From NCBI RefSeq assembly GCF_004765785.1, contig NZ_ML219768.1:342585-406584 (forward strand): DNA of 64,000 nt, written 5' to 3'. A program made the translations under genes and the position numbers. Shown in pieces: positions 1-7,860 of this stretch. Below the pieces are notes generated by a model, which made no database searches, was not told where the DNA came from, and was given only the letters and a program-made list of their open reading frames with translations. This DNA comes from Halorussus ruber. GTDB lineage: Archaea; Halobacteriota; Halobacteria; Halobacteriales; Haladaptataceae. Each line of letters opens with the position of its first letter. Within the stretch, counting starts at the first letter, position 1.

Positions 1-34
1 CCACTGGGTGGTTAAACCCCGCCCGGCCTTTGTG

Positions 35-77
35 CCCCCCCTACGGGGGTGGGGGGGGGCGCCCGCGCCCCCCCCCC
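35..77. repeat. G/C homopolymer tract able to form a hairpin
   Basis: Seven C, then five G, T, nine G, and after a short GC spacer ten C. The G tract and the flanking C tracts can pair with each other. The first 268 bases of the window hold no gene I can support. An A/T-rich stretch follows at about 90-145. Homopolymers of this length are also a common place for assembly length errors. Confidence 0.6.
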
Positions 78-268
78 ACCTCCGGAAGACCAAACTTTCT
101 GAATCTTTAGAGTTGGATATTATTTCTTTAGTGATTGTTTTCATTTCTCTAGACCGGTCGGCACCGAAACCTGCTACGTCGAGATTTCGGGTCGCGTTTC
201 AGGAGCCGAACTCACGACCGCCGAAACCTTATTATTCCACACGCCCAACCACCGTGCAAGTGGTCCGC

Positions 269-496
269 ATGGACGACAAACGAACCGAAGCGTGCGGCCG
301 GTGTTCGATGAGTTCCGTCGTGGCGATGACGGCCGACGAGGAGGCCGGTGACCGACCGGGCCGGAACCCCTTCGACGGACCCCGAATCGAGGTCCCCGAG
401 GAGGAACTCCGAAAGGCGAGCGCACCCCAAGTCTGGCTCGGCCGCGTCAAGCGCAGACTGGACGAGGTGGCGACGCGCTTGACGTACGGTCGCTAG
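269..496 (+). CDS. small hypothetical protein with CxxC
   Basis: Unrecognised protein of 75 residues. Cys9 and Cys12 form a CxxC close to the N-terminus, and the C-terminal third is basic and could be helical. The frame is open upstream to base 8, but those codons give a Pro/Arg-rich translation running out of the G/C tract and do not look like protein. The ATG at 269 lies about 33 bases after an A/T-rich stretch (229-236) that can serve as a TATA box, which fits the short leaders of haloarchaea. The next gene on the same strand starts 59 bases downstream. With only two cysteines a metal site would need a partner. No function is proposed. Confidence 0.6.
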   Translation: MDDKRTEACGRCSMSSVVAMTADEEAGDRPGRNPFDGPRIEVPEEELRKASAPQVWLGRVKRRLDEVATRLTYGR

Positions 497-555
497 GCGC
501 AAAACGCACCGGTATCCGACAAGCGTATATCACCCCGCAACTAGGACCAACACTA

Positions 556-1242
556 ATGGAAGAGAGCGTTTCGGGCTTCAAGCTCCGCGGCACGTGGGGC
601 GACATCGTCGAACACGGCGAGCGCATCACAGAGGCCCTCCGCGAGGCGGGAGCGTCCGGCGACGCATACGACCAGTGGGAGGAGTGGCGACCCAAGCACC
701 ACGAGCGACTCGGCGAGGACGTCTCCGAGAAGACCGCCGAACAGGCCTCGATAGACGAGGGCAAGGGCGAACAGAAGGGCAAAGCGCCCGACGACGACCT
801 CAAGACCGCGGGCGAGAAAATCAGCGAGTCCTACGAGAAACTAGAGGACGAGGAGACCGACGAGGCGCTGGACAAGTGGCAGGACTCGGTGAGTTACGTC
901 GCCCGCGCCGCCGACTCGGCGAGTCGGAAGGCCCTCCGGAAGGTAGAGGACACCGTCTACCAGAAGGTGATGACCCGCCTCGCGCCCTACTACTTCGACA
1001 ACGACCTCATCAGCGCCAACGTCCAACAGGTCGGGCGAGGCGACGGCGAGGAGAAGTTCGTCTTCGAGGTCAACGTCAACGACGACGACCTCAAAGAGAA
1101 GGTCAGCCAGAAACTCGCCGACTACGAGGACGAGGTCAACCGCTGGCACGTCGCCACCGAGAAGCGCACCGACACCGCCGAGGCCGCCGAGGGCGTCGAA
1201 GCGCCCCGCGAGCCGGAGGAGCCCCACTCGAAGACGACCTGA
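556..1242 (+). CDS. DUF5828 family protein
   Basis: Protein of 228 residues that I recognise as the haloarchaeal DUF5828 family; its function is unknown. No signal peptide or membrane segment is visible. The middle (about residues 50-125) is very rich in Glu, Asp, Lys and Ala and likely helical or coiled coil. It is followed by a more conserved-looking core around 'YYFDNDLISANVQQV' (about residues 148-162) and an acidic tail. It is probably a soluble cytoplasmic protein. It is followed by the phosphate permease on the same strand after 73 bases containing a TATA-like 'ctattttacc', so the two may be transcribed separately. Confidence 0.85.
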   Translation: MEESVSGFKLRGTWGDIVEHGERITEALREAGASGDAYDQWEEWRPKHHERLGEDVSEKTAEQASIDEGKGEQKGKAPDDDLKTAGEKISESYEKLEDEETDEALDKWQDSVSYVARAADSASRKALRKVEDTVYQKVMTRLAPYYFDNDLISANVQQVGRGDGEEKFVFEVNVNDDDLKEKVSQKLADYEDEVNRWHVATEKRTDTAEAAEGVEAPREPEEPHSKTT

Positions 1243-1315
1243 AATCGGCGCTCGAATCGGAAAACGAGTGGCTCGAAGCCGGTAGACTATTTTACCGTCG
1301 GCGATAGGTTCCGCT

Positions 1316-2506
1316 ATGGTCGGGAGTGGCGTCGTGACGTTGGTCGTGGCAGCTATCGCCAGTCTGTTCATGGCGTGGGCCATCGGCGCGGGGTCCTCGG
1401 GTTCGACGCCCTACGCGCCGGCAGTCGGCGCGAACGCAATTTCGGTGATGCGGGCGGGGTTCTTCGTCGGCCTACTGGGATTTCTGGGCGCGGTCATGCA
1501 GGGCGCGAACGTCTCGGAAGCGGTCGGCAAGGAACTCATCGTGGGCGTCCAGTTGACCGCCGTCGCGGCGACGACCGGACTCATCGTCGCGGCCCTGCTG
1601 GTCGCTATCGGCGTCTTCACGGGCTATCCCATCGCCACGGCGTTCACCGTCACCGGGGCCATCGTCGGCGTCGGACTGGCGATGGGCGGGGACCCCGCGT
1701 GGGCGAAATATCAGCAAATCTCGACGCTCTGGGTACTGACGCCCTTCGTCGGGAGTTTCATCGCCTACACGACCGCGAAACTCCTCCGGTCCGAGCGCAC
1801 CGCCGAGGAGAACGTCATCCCCCTGCTCGGCGCGCTCGTCGGTCTCATCATCGCTAACGTCAAGTTCGTCCTGCTGGGGCCGCCGGACGTGAGCCAGTCG
1901 GTCGCCGAGACCGCAGGGAAGACGCTGGCTCTCCCTCCGTTCGCTGGCTTCGAGACGGGCACCGTCGTCGTCTCGCTCGCCATCGCAGGGGCCATCGCGG
2001 CCCTGCTGGCGTGGGACGTGCGCCGGGATTTGGCCGCCGGACAGCGCCACTTCCTCATCGCCTTGGGGAGCCTCGTCGCCTTCTCTGCGGGCGGGTCGCA
2101 AGTCGGCCTCGCCATCGGTCCTCTCGTCCCCCTCCTCGACCCCTTCGAGATTCCGCTCGTGCCGGTCCTCGTCGGCGGGGGTATCGGCCTGCTCGCCGGG
2201 TCGTGGACCGGCGCGCCGCGGATGATCAAGGCCCTCGCGCAGGACTACTCGGCGCTCGGTCCCCGGCGCTCCATCGCGGCGCTCATCCCCTCGTTCGCCA
2301 TCGCCCAGACCGCGGTCTTCTTCGGCATCCCGGTCTCGTTCAACGAAATCATCGTGAGCGCGATCGTGGGAAGCGGCTACGCCGCGGAGGGCGGCGGCGT
2401 GAGCAGGAAGAAGATGGGCTACACCGTGCTGGCGTGGTTGGGGTCGCTCGTACTGGCGACTGGATTGAGCTACGGCGTGTTCACGCTCATCGAAATGGTC
2501 GGATGA
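1316..2506 (+). CDS. PiT-family inorganic phosphate permease
   Basis: Integral membrane protein of 396 residues with about ten hydrophobic helices along its whole length. The N-terminal half carries a GAN motif (residues 38-40, in 'VGANAISV'), matching the GAN signature of the PiT (PHO-4) family, and the C-terminal half holds the related 'IVGSGYAA' repeat. PiT proteins import phosphate, usually as a metal-phosphate complex, by ion symport. A loop with charged residues lies near residue 160. A TATA-like 'ctattttacc' ends about 25 bases before the ATG. No PhoU-like gene is adjacent. The anion specificity (phosphate versus sulfate) is inferred from the family. Confidence 0.88.
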   Translation: MVGSGVVTLVVAAIASLFMAWAIGAGSSGSTPYAPAVGANAISVMRAGFFVGLLGFLGAVMQGANVSEAVGKELIVGVQLTAVAATTGLIVAALLVAIGVFTGYPIATAFTVTGAIVGVGLAMGGDPAWAKYQQISTLWVLTPFVGSFIAYTTAKLLRSERTAEENVIPLLGALVGLIIANVKFVLLGPPDVSQSVAETAGKTLALPPFAGFETGTVVVSLAIAGAIAALLAWDVRRDLAAGQRHFLIALGSLVAFSAGGSQVGLAIGPLVPLLDPFEIPLVPVLVGGGIGLLAGSWTGAPRMIKALAQDYSALGPRRSIAALIPSFAIAQTAVFFGIPVSFNEIIVSAIVGSGYAAEGGGVSRKKMGYTVLAWLGSLVLATGLSYGVFTLIEMVG

Positions 2507-2578
2507 AAGTCGGAGTCCCGTAGGTCGAACTACCAGCGCACGAAGGTTTTTGACCGAGAACGGGACGAACCAATCGTG

Positions 2579-3106
2579 ATGGCAGATGGTGAACCAGCGT
2601 GTCGAGACGTAGCCGACGACGAGAGCAGAAAGTCTGACGTTGCAGTACTTCGGTCGGGGCGCGAAGAGGCACGAGTCGTCCTCAACCACCAGTTAGACGC
2701 TCTCAGTGACTTACATACGAAGGCGGTGCGAACAGTCCGTATTACCGGAGTCGTCCTCGGTCTTGTTCTCTCGGCCGCGACACTACCCGGTGCGAGACGA
2801 TTCGCTAACGGTTTCACCCTCGCTGGGGTCGGAGCCTTAGCAGTGACTCTTCTCACCGGACTCGTCGCCTACAGTGCTTCTGACCCGAAAGTCGGCATCG
2901 GCCCCCAGTACCTCTCGAACATCAGAACTGGGAACTATGGCGAAGAGGAGTGGTTCGATGCCTTGGTGAGCGGATACGAGAACTGGATAGAAGAGATGGA
3001 AGAACTGAACGACGGAAACGCTCGGATGCTCACAGTCACTCAACTCTGTCTCGGAGTGGCCGTCATGTTGCTAGCTACCGGTGTTCTTGTCGAACTCCTT
3101 ATTTGA
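2579..3106 (+). CDS. hypothetical membrane protein, three helices
   Basis: Protein of 175 residues. A soluble N-terminal region (about 1-45) is followed by two adjacent hydrophobic helices (about 52-95), a soluble acidic stretch containing 'GYENWIEEMEELNDGN', and a final helix at the extreme C-terminus (about 152-174). The ATG at 2579 is preferred over an overlapping GTG at 2576. 'tttttgacc' upstream is a possible promoter element. The layout, a central acidic segment between helices, recalls small haloarchaeal membrane proteins of unknown role; I do not recognise the family. A 39-residue reading frame follows 39 bases downstream on the same strand. Confidence 0.72.
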   Translation: MADGEPACRDVADDESRKSDVAVLRSGREEARVVLNHQLDALSDLHTKAVRTVRITGVVLGLVLSAATLPGARRFANGFTLAGVGALAVTLLTGLVAYSASDPKVGIGPQYLSNIRTGNYGEEEWFDALVSGYENWIEEMEELNDGNARMLTVTQLCLGVAVMLLATGVLVELLI

Positions 3107-3145
3107 ACGTGAGCGTTTTTAACTACGGGAGTAATATAGACTACT

Positions 3146-3265
3146 ATGACTAAATCACCCGATTTCGATAGCGGTCCGGGGGGGACGAGAGTCTATTACG
3201 GGTCCCAATGGCTCGCACAGTTAGTTCGCAAATACGTCGCAAAAAGGCCCGACGACGAGTCTTAA
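3146..3265 (+). CDS. possible 39-residue small protein
   Basis: Open frame from ATG 3146 to TAA 3263-3265: begins 'MTKSPDFDSGPGGTRVYYGS' and continues with a basic amphipathic stretch before an acidic end. It lies 39 bases after the preceding membrane protein gene and its last four bases (TTAA) also form the stop codon of the convergent CNNM/CBS gene. Codons are GC-rich in the third position in the second half. No family is recognised. It could be a genuine microprotein co-transcribed with the upstream gene or a chance frame. Confidence 0.4.
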   Translation: MTKSPDFDSGPGGTRVYYGSQWLAQLVRKYVAKRPDDES

Positions 3266-4665
3266 CTCTCGGTCTCGACGCCCTCTTCCAGTTCCGAACT
3301 CGACTCGCCCGTACTCTCGGCGAGTTCCTCCTCGTCCAGTTTCGTCACGCGGGCCTTCATGATGCGAGTGTTCTCGACCTGTTCGACGTGGAGGCGCACG
3401 CCGTCGTAGGTGATGTCCTCGCCCTCTTCCACGAGGCGGCCCGCGCGGTTGAAGATGAACCCGGCGATTGTCTCGAACTCCTCGCCCTCGGGGAGTTCGA
3501 TGTCCAACGCCTCGTTGACCTCGTCTATGTTGAGTTCGCCCCGAACGATGACGGTGTCGTCGTCCACGTACTCGATTGGTTCCTCCTCCTCGCCTTCGAG
3601 GATGTCGCCGACGATCTCCTCGACCATGTCCTCCATCGTCACTAGCCCCTCGGTGGTGCCGAACTCGTCGATGACGATGACCATCTGCATCCGGTTCTCG
3701 CGCATCTCGGTGAGGAGTTCGTCCACGTTCTTGCTCTCGGGGACGTGGAGGGTCGGCTGAATCACGTCGTCCAGTTCGAGGTCAGGGTTCTCGCCGTAGG
3801 TCTGTTCGCGGACCAAATCGCGGATGTGGATGACGCCGATGACGTTGTCGAGGCTCCCCTCGTAGACCGGGACGCGCTCGTGGCCGCTCTGGACCAGCGT
3901 CTCGATGGCCTCGTCGATGCTGGCGGTCTTGGGCACCGCGGTCATGTCGAGGCGAGGAGTCATGACCTCCTTGGCGATGGTGTTGTTGAACCGGAAGATG
4001 CGCTGGAGCATCTCGCGCTCGTCCTCCTCGATGACGCCCTCGCGCTCGCCGGTCTCTATCATGTTCTGAATCTCGTCGCGGGTTACGTAGGAGGTCTCGA
4101 TGGCCGACCGACCGCCCGTGACCTTGTTGACGACGCGCGTCAGGTAGTCGAAGAGGACGACGAGCGGAAGGAGCGCGTACTCGGAGAGTTTCAGCGGGCG
4201 AGCGATGCGGAGCGCCCACGACTCGGTGTTCTCGACCGCGTAGGACTTGGGCGCGCTCTCGCCGAACAGCAAAACGAGTGCCGTAATCCCGAACGTTGCG
4301 ACCGCCACGGCCTGTCCCTGCGTCAGGTGGAGCGCGAGGACACCGGTCGCAATAGACGACATCGCAATGTTGACGATGTTGTTTCCGACCAGGATAGTCA
4401 CGAGCAGGCGATGCGGGTCGGACTTGAGTTCGTCGACCGTGTCCGCTCCGGGGACCTTGTCCTCGACCAGCGCGTCGACGCGGTGGTTGGCCAGCGAGAA
4501 CATCGCAATCTCCGAGGACGAGAAGAACGCGGAGAGTCCGACGAGGACGACGATGACGAACGCGCCGCCCCACGTGAGGATTGGTTCAGAAATCGGAATA
4601 CCCAACACTTCTGCGGCGGGCGTTGCCCCTACGGACGCGACCGTAAACATCGGGAATGGCACCAT
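3262..4665 (-). CDS. CNNM/CBS/CorC-type membrane protein (hemolysin C family)
   Basis: Protein of 467 residues in the usual order of the family: N-terminal CNNM (DUF21) transmembrane domain with the 'FFSSSEIAMFSL' motif (around residues 45-57), two CBS domains in the middle (about 205-330) and a C-terminal CorC_HlyC domain (about 345-435) with 'GELNIDEVNEALDIELP'. Relatives are magnesium or other divalent cation transporters or regulators of them; the old name hemolysin is misleading. A frame extends 12 bases upstream through a TTG, but the ATG at 4665 fits a TATA-like A/T-rich stretch (about 4692-4705) placed for a leaderless message. It converges on a small reading frame with a 4-base overlap. 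Confidence 0.9.
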   Translation of the reverse strand: MVPFPMFTVASVGATPAAEVLGIPISEPILTWGGAFVIVVLVGLSAFFSSSEIAMFSLANHRVDALVEDKVPGADTVDELKSDPHRLLVTILVGNNIVNIAMSSIATGVLALHLTQGQAVAVATFGITALVLLFGESAPKSYAVENTESWALRIARPLKLSEYALLPLVVLFDYLTRVVNKVTGGRSAIETSYVTRDEIQNMIETGEREGVIEEDEREMLQRIFRFNNTIAKEVMTPRLDMTAVPKTASIDEAIETLVQSGHERVPVYEGSLDNVIGVIHIRDLVREQTYGENPDLELDDVIQPTLHVPESKNVDELLTEMRENRMQMVIVIDEFGTTEGLVTMEDMVEEIVGDILEGEEEEPIEYVDDDTVIVRGELNIDEVNEALDIELPEGEEFETIAGFIFNRAGRLVEEGEDITYDGVRLHVEQVENTRIMKARVTKLDEEELAESTGESSSELEEGVETES

Positions 4666-4776
4666 TCGACAACCCAACTTGAGAGTGGACGGGATTAACT
4701 CTTTATTCTTTTCCTACCGACCGCGTGAGATGCCGCGAGCGAAGACCTTACCATCGCTTCGTCCGAATAACGGCCC

Positions 4777-5094
4777 ATGAGCCAGCCAGCGACCGCCCAG
4801 TCGGCAATTACGCTGTATCGCTTGGAGGCCTGTCCCTTCTGCGAGCGCGTGGTCCGCAAACTACAGGAGTACGACCTCGACTATCAGTCGCGGTTCGTAG
4901 AGCCGATGCACAGCGACCGCAACGTGGTCAAGCGCGTCTCCGGCAAGCGCACCGTCCCGGCCATCGTGGACGAGACCACCGGAGTGACGATGAGCGAGAG
5001 CGCCAACATCGTGGAGTACCTCGAAAACACCTACGGCGAGGGAGCGCGAACAGACGGCGGCGAAGCGCACGCTGACGCCGAGGAGGGTGCCTGA
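4777..5094 (+). CDS. glutaredoxin / GST N-terminal-like protein
   Basis: Thioredoxin-fold protein of 105 residues. The redox motif CPFC is at residues 19-22, the cis-proline in 'RTVPAIVD' at residue 61, and the 'SANIVEYLENTYG' stretch (75-87) matches the end of the glutathione S-transferase N-terminal / glutaredoxin fold. Predicted cytoplasmic thiol-disulfide oxidoreductase; haloarchaea use gamma-glutamylcysteine rather than glutathione, so the true substrate is uncertain. The stop codon is separated by a single base from the ATG of a redoxin-domain gene, so the two are almost certainly one operon acting in thiol or peroxide metabolism. Confidence 0.9.
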   Translation: MSQPATAQSAITLYRLEACPFCERVVRKLQEYDLDYQSRFVEPMHSDRNVVKRVSGKRTVPAIVDETTGVTMSESANIVEYLENTYGEGARTDGGEAHADAEEGA

Positions 5095-5095
5095 G

Positions 5096-5659
5096 ATGGT
5101 CGATTTCGAGGTGGTCGAACTCCCCGAGACCGACCACGTCGAGGAGGGCGACACCGCGCCCGACTTCACCCGCCCGCTGGTCAACGACGAGTTCTGGGAG
5201 GACGTTGCCCTCTCGGAGTTGACCGAGGAGGGACCAGTCCTGCTGGTCTTCTACACGATGGACGGTGCCTTCCCCGCGACCTACATGTGGAACGAGATTC
5301 GGGACAGAAACTGGGGTAGCGAGGCGCAACGCGCCTCGGAAAAAGCGAGCGGTGAAACCGCGAGCAGCGACGGCCGCGACATCACCATCGTCGGCCTCTC
5401 CGTCTCGGACCCCTACGCCCACAAGCAACTCATCCACGAGCGCGGGATGGACTACCGACTGTTCAGCGACCCGCAGAACGGCGTCGCCGAGGAGTACGGC
5501 ATCGTCAACGACCTCGACGGGATGGCGGGCGTGAGCGAACCCCGGCCCGCCGTCTTCCTGCTGGACGAGGACCGAACCGTCGAGTACGCGTGGGTCGCCG
5601 AGGAGTGGCCCGATTTCCCCGACTACGAGGAAATCGAGGACGCCATCGCCGGGCGCTGA
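5096..5659 (+). CDS. redoxin-domain (AhpC/TSA-like) protein lacking the peroxidatic Cys
   Basis: Protein of 187 residues with a peroxiredoxin-like fold: 'GDTAPDFTRPLV' near the start, 'VLLVFYTMDGAFP' as the core strand and turn, and 'YGIVNDLDGMAG...PAVFLLDED' at the C-terminal side. No cysteine occurs where the peroxidatic Cys of the PxxxTxxC motif belongs; that region reads 'FPATYMWNEIR'. In fact I see no cysteine in the protein, so a classical peroxidase is doubtful and a binding or structural role is possible. A low-complexity segment, about residues 75-95 (bases 5321-5380), is a palindromic in-frame insertion listed separately. The start ATG 5096 follows the upstream stop by one base. Confidence 0.85.
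   Translation: MVDFEVVELPETDHVEEGDTAPDFTRPLVNDEFWEDVALSELTEEGPVLLVFYTMDGAFPATYMWNEIRDRNWGSEAQRASEKASGETASSDGRDITIVGLSVSDPYAHKQLIHERGMDYRLFSDPQNGVAEEYGIVNDLDGMAGVSEPRPAVFLLDEDRTVEYAWVAEEWPDFPDYEEIEDAIAGR
5321..5380 (+). repeat. in-frame palindromic insertion element, copy 1 (in redoxin gene)
   Basis: Two adjacent hairpins in the coding sequence: GAGGCGC-aac-GCGCCTC, then after 'GGAAAAAG' the sequence CGAGCGGTGA-AACCGCGAG. The same architecture occurs in glyS (60218-60275) with stem 1 changed from A:T to C:G on both sides. It encodes a Ser/Ala/Glu-rich surface-type peptide. Relatives as I remember them run directly from the 'RNWG'-like segment into the 'ITIVGLS'-like strand, so this is an insertion. 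Confidence 0.7.
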
Positions 5660-5707
5660 AGTTCGGGATTCGCCATCTCTTTTTTCGCCCAAAGCGAAAC
5701 GCGCCAC

Positions 5708-6298
5708 ATGAGTGGCGAGGACACAGACATCGAACGCGCCGCGACCGCGATTCGAGACGGAAATCTCGTCGTCTACCCGACAGAGACGGTGTACGGCCTC
5801 GGCGCGGACGCCCTGAACGAGGAGGCGGTCGAGCGCGTCTTCGAGGCCAAGGGCCGGTCGCGCGACAAGCCGGTCTCGCTGGCGGTGGCCGACGCCGACG
5901 CCGCGCTGGAGTACGTCCGGGCGACCGACCGCGAACAGCGGTTCATGCGCGAGTTCCTCCCCGGCCCGGTGACGGTCCTCTGCGAGAAGCGCGAGGCGGT
6001 CCCCGACGTTTTGACCGGCGGGCGAGAACGGGTCGGGGTTCGGGTCCCCGACCACCCGGTCGCGCTCGACCTCCTGCGCGAAGTCGCCCCGGTCACCGCC
6101 ACGAGTGCGAACGTGAGTGGACGAGAGAGCGCGACCCGCGTGGCCGACCTCGACCCGGAAATCCGAGAGGCCGCAGAAGTCGTCCTCGACGGCGGCGAGA
6201 CGGGTGGCACCGGAAGCACGGTCGTGAACGTCGAGACCGGCGACATCGTGCGCGAGGGGCCGAACGCCGACGAGGTGCGGGAGTGGTTACGGAAGTGA
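5708..6298 (+). CDS. L-threonylcarbamoyladenylate synthase (Sua5/YciO/YrdC family)
   Basis: Protein of 196 residues covering one YrdC/Sua5 domain. It makes threonylcarbamoyl-AMP from threonine, bicarbonate and ATP, the first step of t6A37 modification in ANN-decoding tRNAs. Visible family marks are 'VVYPTETVYGLGADALN' (residues 21-37), 'KGRSRDKPVSL' (about 48-58), 'PGPVTVL' (about 87-93) and 'ATSANVSG' (about 131-138). There is no C-terminal Sua5 extension, so it is of the short TsaC type. It starts 48 bases after the redoxin gene. A gene for the TsaC-linked modification enzyme TrmO lies at 15.7 kb. Confidence 0.93.
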   Translation: MSGEDTDIERAATAIRDGNLVVYPTETVYGLGADALNEEAVERVFEAKGRSRDKPVSLAVADADAALEYVRATDREQRFMREFLPGPVTVLCEKREAVPDVLTGGRERVGVRVPDHPVALDLLREVAPVTATSANVSGRESATRVADLDPEIREAAEVVLDGGETGGTGSTVVNVETGDIVREGPNADEVREWLRK

Positions 6299-6352
6299 GC
6301 GTCCGAGTTCGGGAGTACCCCGAAACCGACAGCAGGCGAGGCTTCGTAGGGA

Positions 6353-6377
6353 CTCCTTGTCCCGGCGTCACAAGGAG
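6353..6377. terminator. stem-loop after the Sua5-family gene
   Basis: CTCCTTGT (6353-6360) and ACAAGGAG (6370-6377) form a perfect 8-bp stem with a 9-base loop, 55 bases after the stop of the upstream gene. Possible terminator or RNA processing site; no U-run follows. Confidence 0.4.
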
Positions 6378-6439
6378 GGAGAAAGACCCGGGCGGGTTTC
6401 GGGAGTCGTGTCAGGCGGCACGTAACAAAGGAATGGGAG

Positions 6440-6452
6440 GTCTACCGTAGAC
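6440..6452. promoter_or_regulatory. 13-bp palindrome upstream of HalOD1 gene
   Basis: GTCTAC-c-GTAGAC is a perfect palindrome ending 13 bases before the ATG at 6466, close to the expected transcription start. It could be an operator for the HalOD1-protein gene. No match to a known regulator site is claimed. Confidence 0.35.
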
Positions 6453-6465
6453 GTGGAGACAGACA

Positions 6466-6783
6466 ATGGCGGTCGCAACGAGAGACGCGAACTCGGAGAT
6501 AGTGTATCGAACGGAGTACGACCGAGACCACGACGGGTCCATCAGTAGCGCCGTCGTCGAGGCGCTGGCGGCGGTCGAGAACGTCGAACCGGAGAATCTG
6601 GACGTTCGACTGTACGACAGCGTCGAGAGCGACGCGCTGGACGAGTTGTATCGGGCCACCGCGGAGCGCTCCGAACGCCTCCGGGTCGCCTTCACGCTCG
6701 ATTCCTACGAGGTGGTGCTGGAGGACGGCGGGCAGATCGTGGTCCGGACTCGGGGGGACGCCCGACGGCAAGTCCCGCGATAG
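6466..6783 (+). CDS. HalOD1 output domain protein
   Basis: Protein of 105 residues consisting of a single HalOD1 domain, the haloarchaeal output domain often found alone or after receiver domains in signalling proteins. Diagnostic segments are 'SISSAVVEALAAVENVEPENL' near residue 25, here split over the helix and following loop, and 'LRVAFTLDSYEVVLEDGG' towards the C-terminus. The stand-alone form is common; the binding partner is unknown. A 13-bp palindrome sits just upstream. It converges on the Cas4-like gene, whose stop codon lies 33 bases away. Confidence 0.85.
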   Translation: MAVATRDANSEIVYRTEYDRDHDGSISSAVVEALAAVENVEPENLDVRLYDSVESDALDELYRATAERSERLRVAFTLDSYEVVLEDGGQIVVRTRGDARRQVPR

Positions 6784-6815
6784 CGCCGACCGAGCCAGCG
6801 CCCCGGCTTCGGCGC

Positions 6816-7484
6816 TCAGAACCCCAACAGCGACTTCAGCGACCGCGTTTTCACGCCGCACTCCGTGCGGTACTCGCAGGGCTTGCACTTCGCGTCGTTG
6901 GTGAGTCTGGGCGGCGGGCCGTCGAGCGCCCGGACCGCTTCCATGGCGGTCCGGTAGGACGCCTTCCGGCGGGCGTGCAGGCGGAGTTCGCGGATTTCGC
7001 CGTGGGTCGGATACTCCACGAAGGCGCGCTCGACCGGCGTCTCGAACTCCCACGAGAGGGCTTTCGCGGCCGCGACGGCGCGGACCGATTGTGACTCCCA
7101 GACGCCCTCCTCGGGCGGGTCGCCGGTAAAGACCATCGCGGGCGTGGGCACGCCGAGGTCCAGCACCTTGTGGACGATGCCCCGGCAGTCCTTGCCCTCG
7201 GTCAGGCGCTCGCGCTCGCTCGGGTCCCGAATCGCGTCCCACTCGTCGGCGAACCTCGACCGCGCGCGGTCGAGGTTCGCCCGGAACTCGGCGGGACCCA
7301 CCGCCAGCGGGAGGTCGGCGAGGGCGTCCCGAGGAGTCGCCAGTAACTCCTCGTAGCGAAACGCCAGTTCCCGGCGCTCGGCCACCTCCTCGGGGACTTC
7401 GAAGTCGCCGTCTCGACGCCGATAGTACAACTTGCGCGGGCAGTACGCCGCGGTCGAGAGGTCGCTGAACGCTATCTTCGACAC
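6816..7484 (-). CDS. stand-alone Cas4-like (DUF83, Dna2/Cas4) protein
   Basis: Protein of 222 residues with the Cas4 Fe-S layout: a single Cys15 in 'LSTAAYCPRKLYY' and a C-terminal triad Cys200, Cys203, Cys209 in 'KCKPCEYRTEC', predicted to hold a 4Fe-4S cluster. Cas4 and Dna2-type proteins are PD-(D/E)xK exonucleases. Here the expected acidic-X-Lys pair is not obvious: the region after 'GDPPEEG' reads 'VWESQSVRAV', so nuclease activity is uncertain. No cas1, cas2 or repeat array is present in the window, so a repair role is more likely than CRISPR adaptation. A TATA-like 'gatataaac' (7508-7516) lies 24-32 bases upstream of the ATG, which supports a leaderless start. Confidence 0.8.
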   Translation of the reverse strand: MSKIAFSDLSTAAYCPRKLYYRRRDGDFEVPEEVAERRELAFRYEELLATPRDALADLPLAVGPAEFRANLDRARSRFADEWDAIRDPSERERLTEGKDCRGIVHKVLDLGVPTPAMVFTGDPPEEGVWESQSVRAVAAAKALSWEFETPVERAFVEYPTHGEIRELRLHARRKASYRTAMEAVRALDGPPPRLTNDAKCKPCEYRTECGVKTRSLKSLLGF

Positions 7485-7860
7485 GCGATTGGTTCGTCTC
7501 GTTCTGGGATATAAACCTAAGCAACCTCTGCAATCGGTAAAGCAATCAGAACAATTGTCTGCCGAACGCGCGGCCAGCGAGCGACCGAACGGAGTGAGAG
7601 AGCGAGCGCACCACTAATCAGCGGACGGCACCGCAAACCAGCGACCGCAGACGCTCGACTAAATCAGAAATACAGCACCAGCATCCGCGTGAGCGAAGCG
7701 AGCGCGGTTCGCCGCGAGCGAGGAGCGAAGCGACGAGCGAGCGGACCAAGGGAGGACCAAAGCGAACGGAGTGAGCGGCGGGACGACCGCCGTGTTTTTC
7801 ATGAAAGTTTTGCAAGGGAGAAATCGCGGCTCCGCCGCGATTTCGACCGCAGGAAAAGTT
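7485..7860. other. intergenic hairpin-rich region
   Basis: 376 bases without a supported gene. It contains the Cas4-like gene promoter (7508-7516), a GAGCG/AGCGA-rich hairpin region (7560-7750) and, at 7735-7751, a 17-base match to 44994-45010. It ends with the 3'-flanking element listed next. Apparent reading frames here are products of the repeated hairpins. Confidence 0.6.

Noticed and set aside
6816-7860. CRISPR locus next to the Cas4-like gene
   Set aside because: No evenly spaced direct repeats with unique spacers are present; the repeats nearby are hairpins of the GAGCGAAGCGA type.
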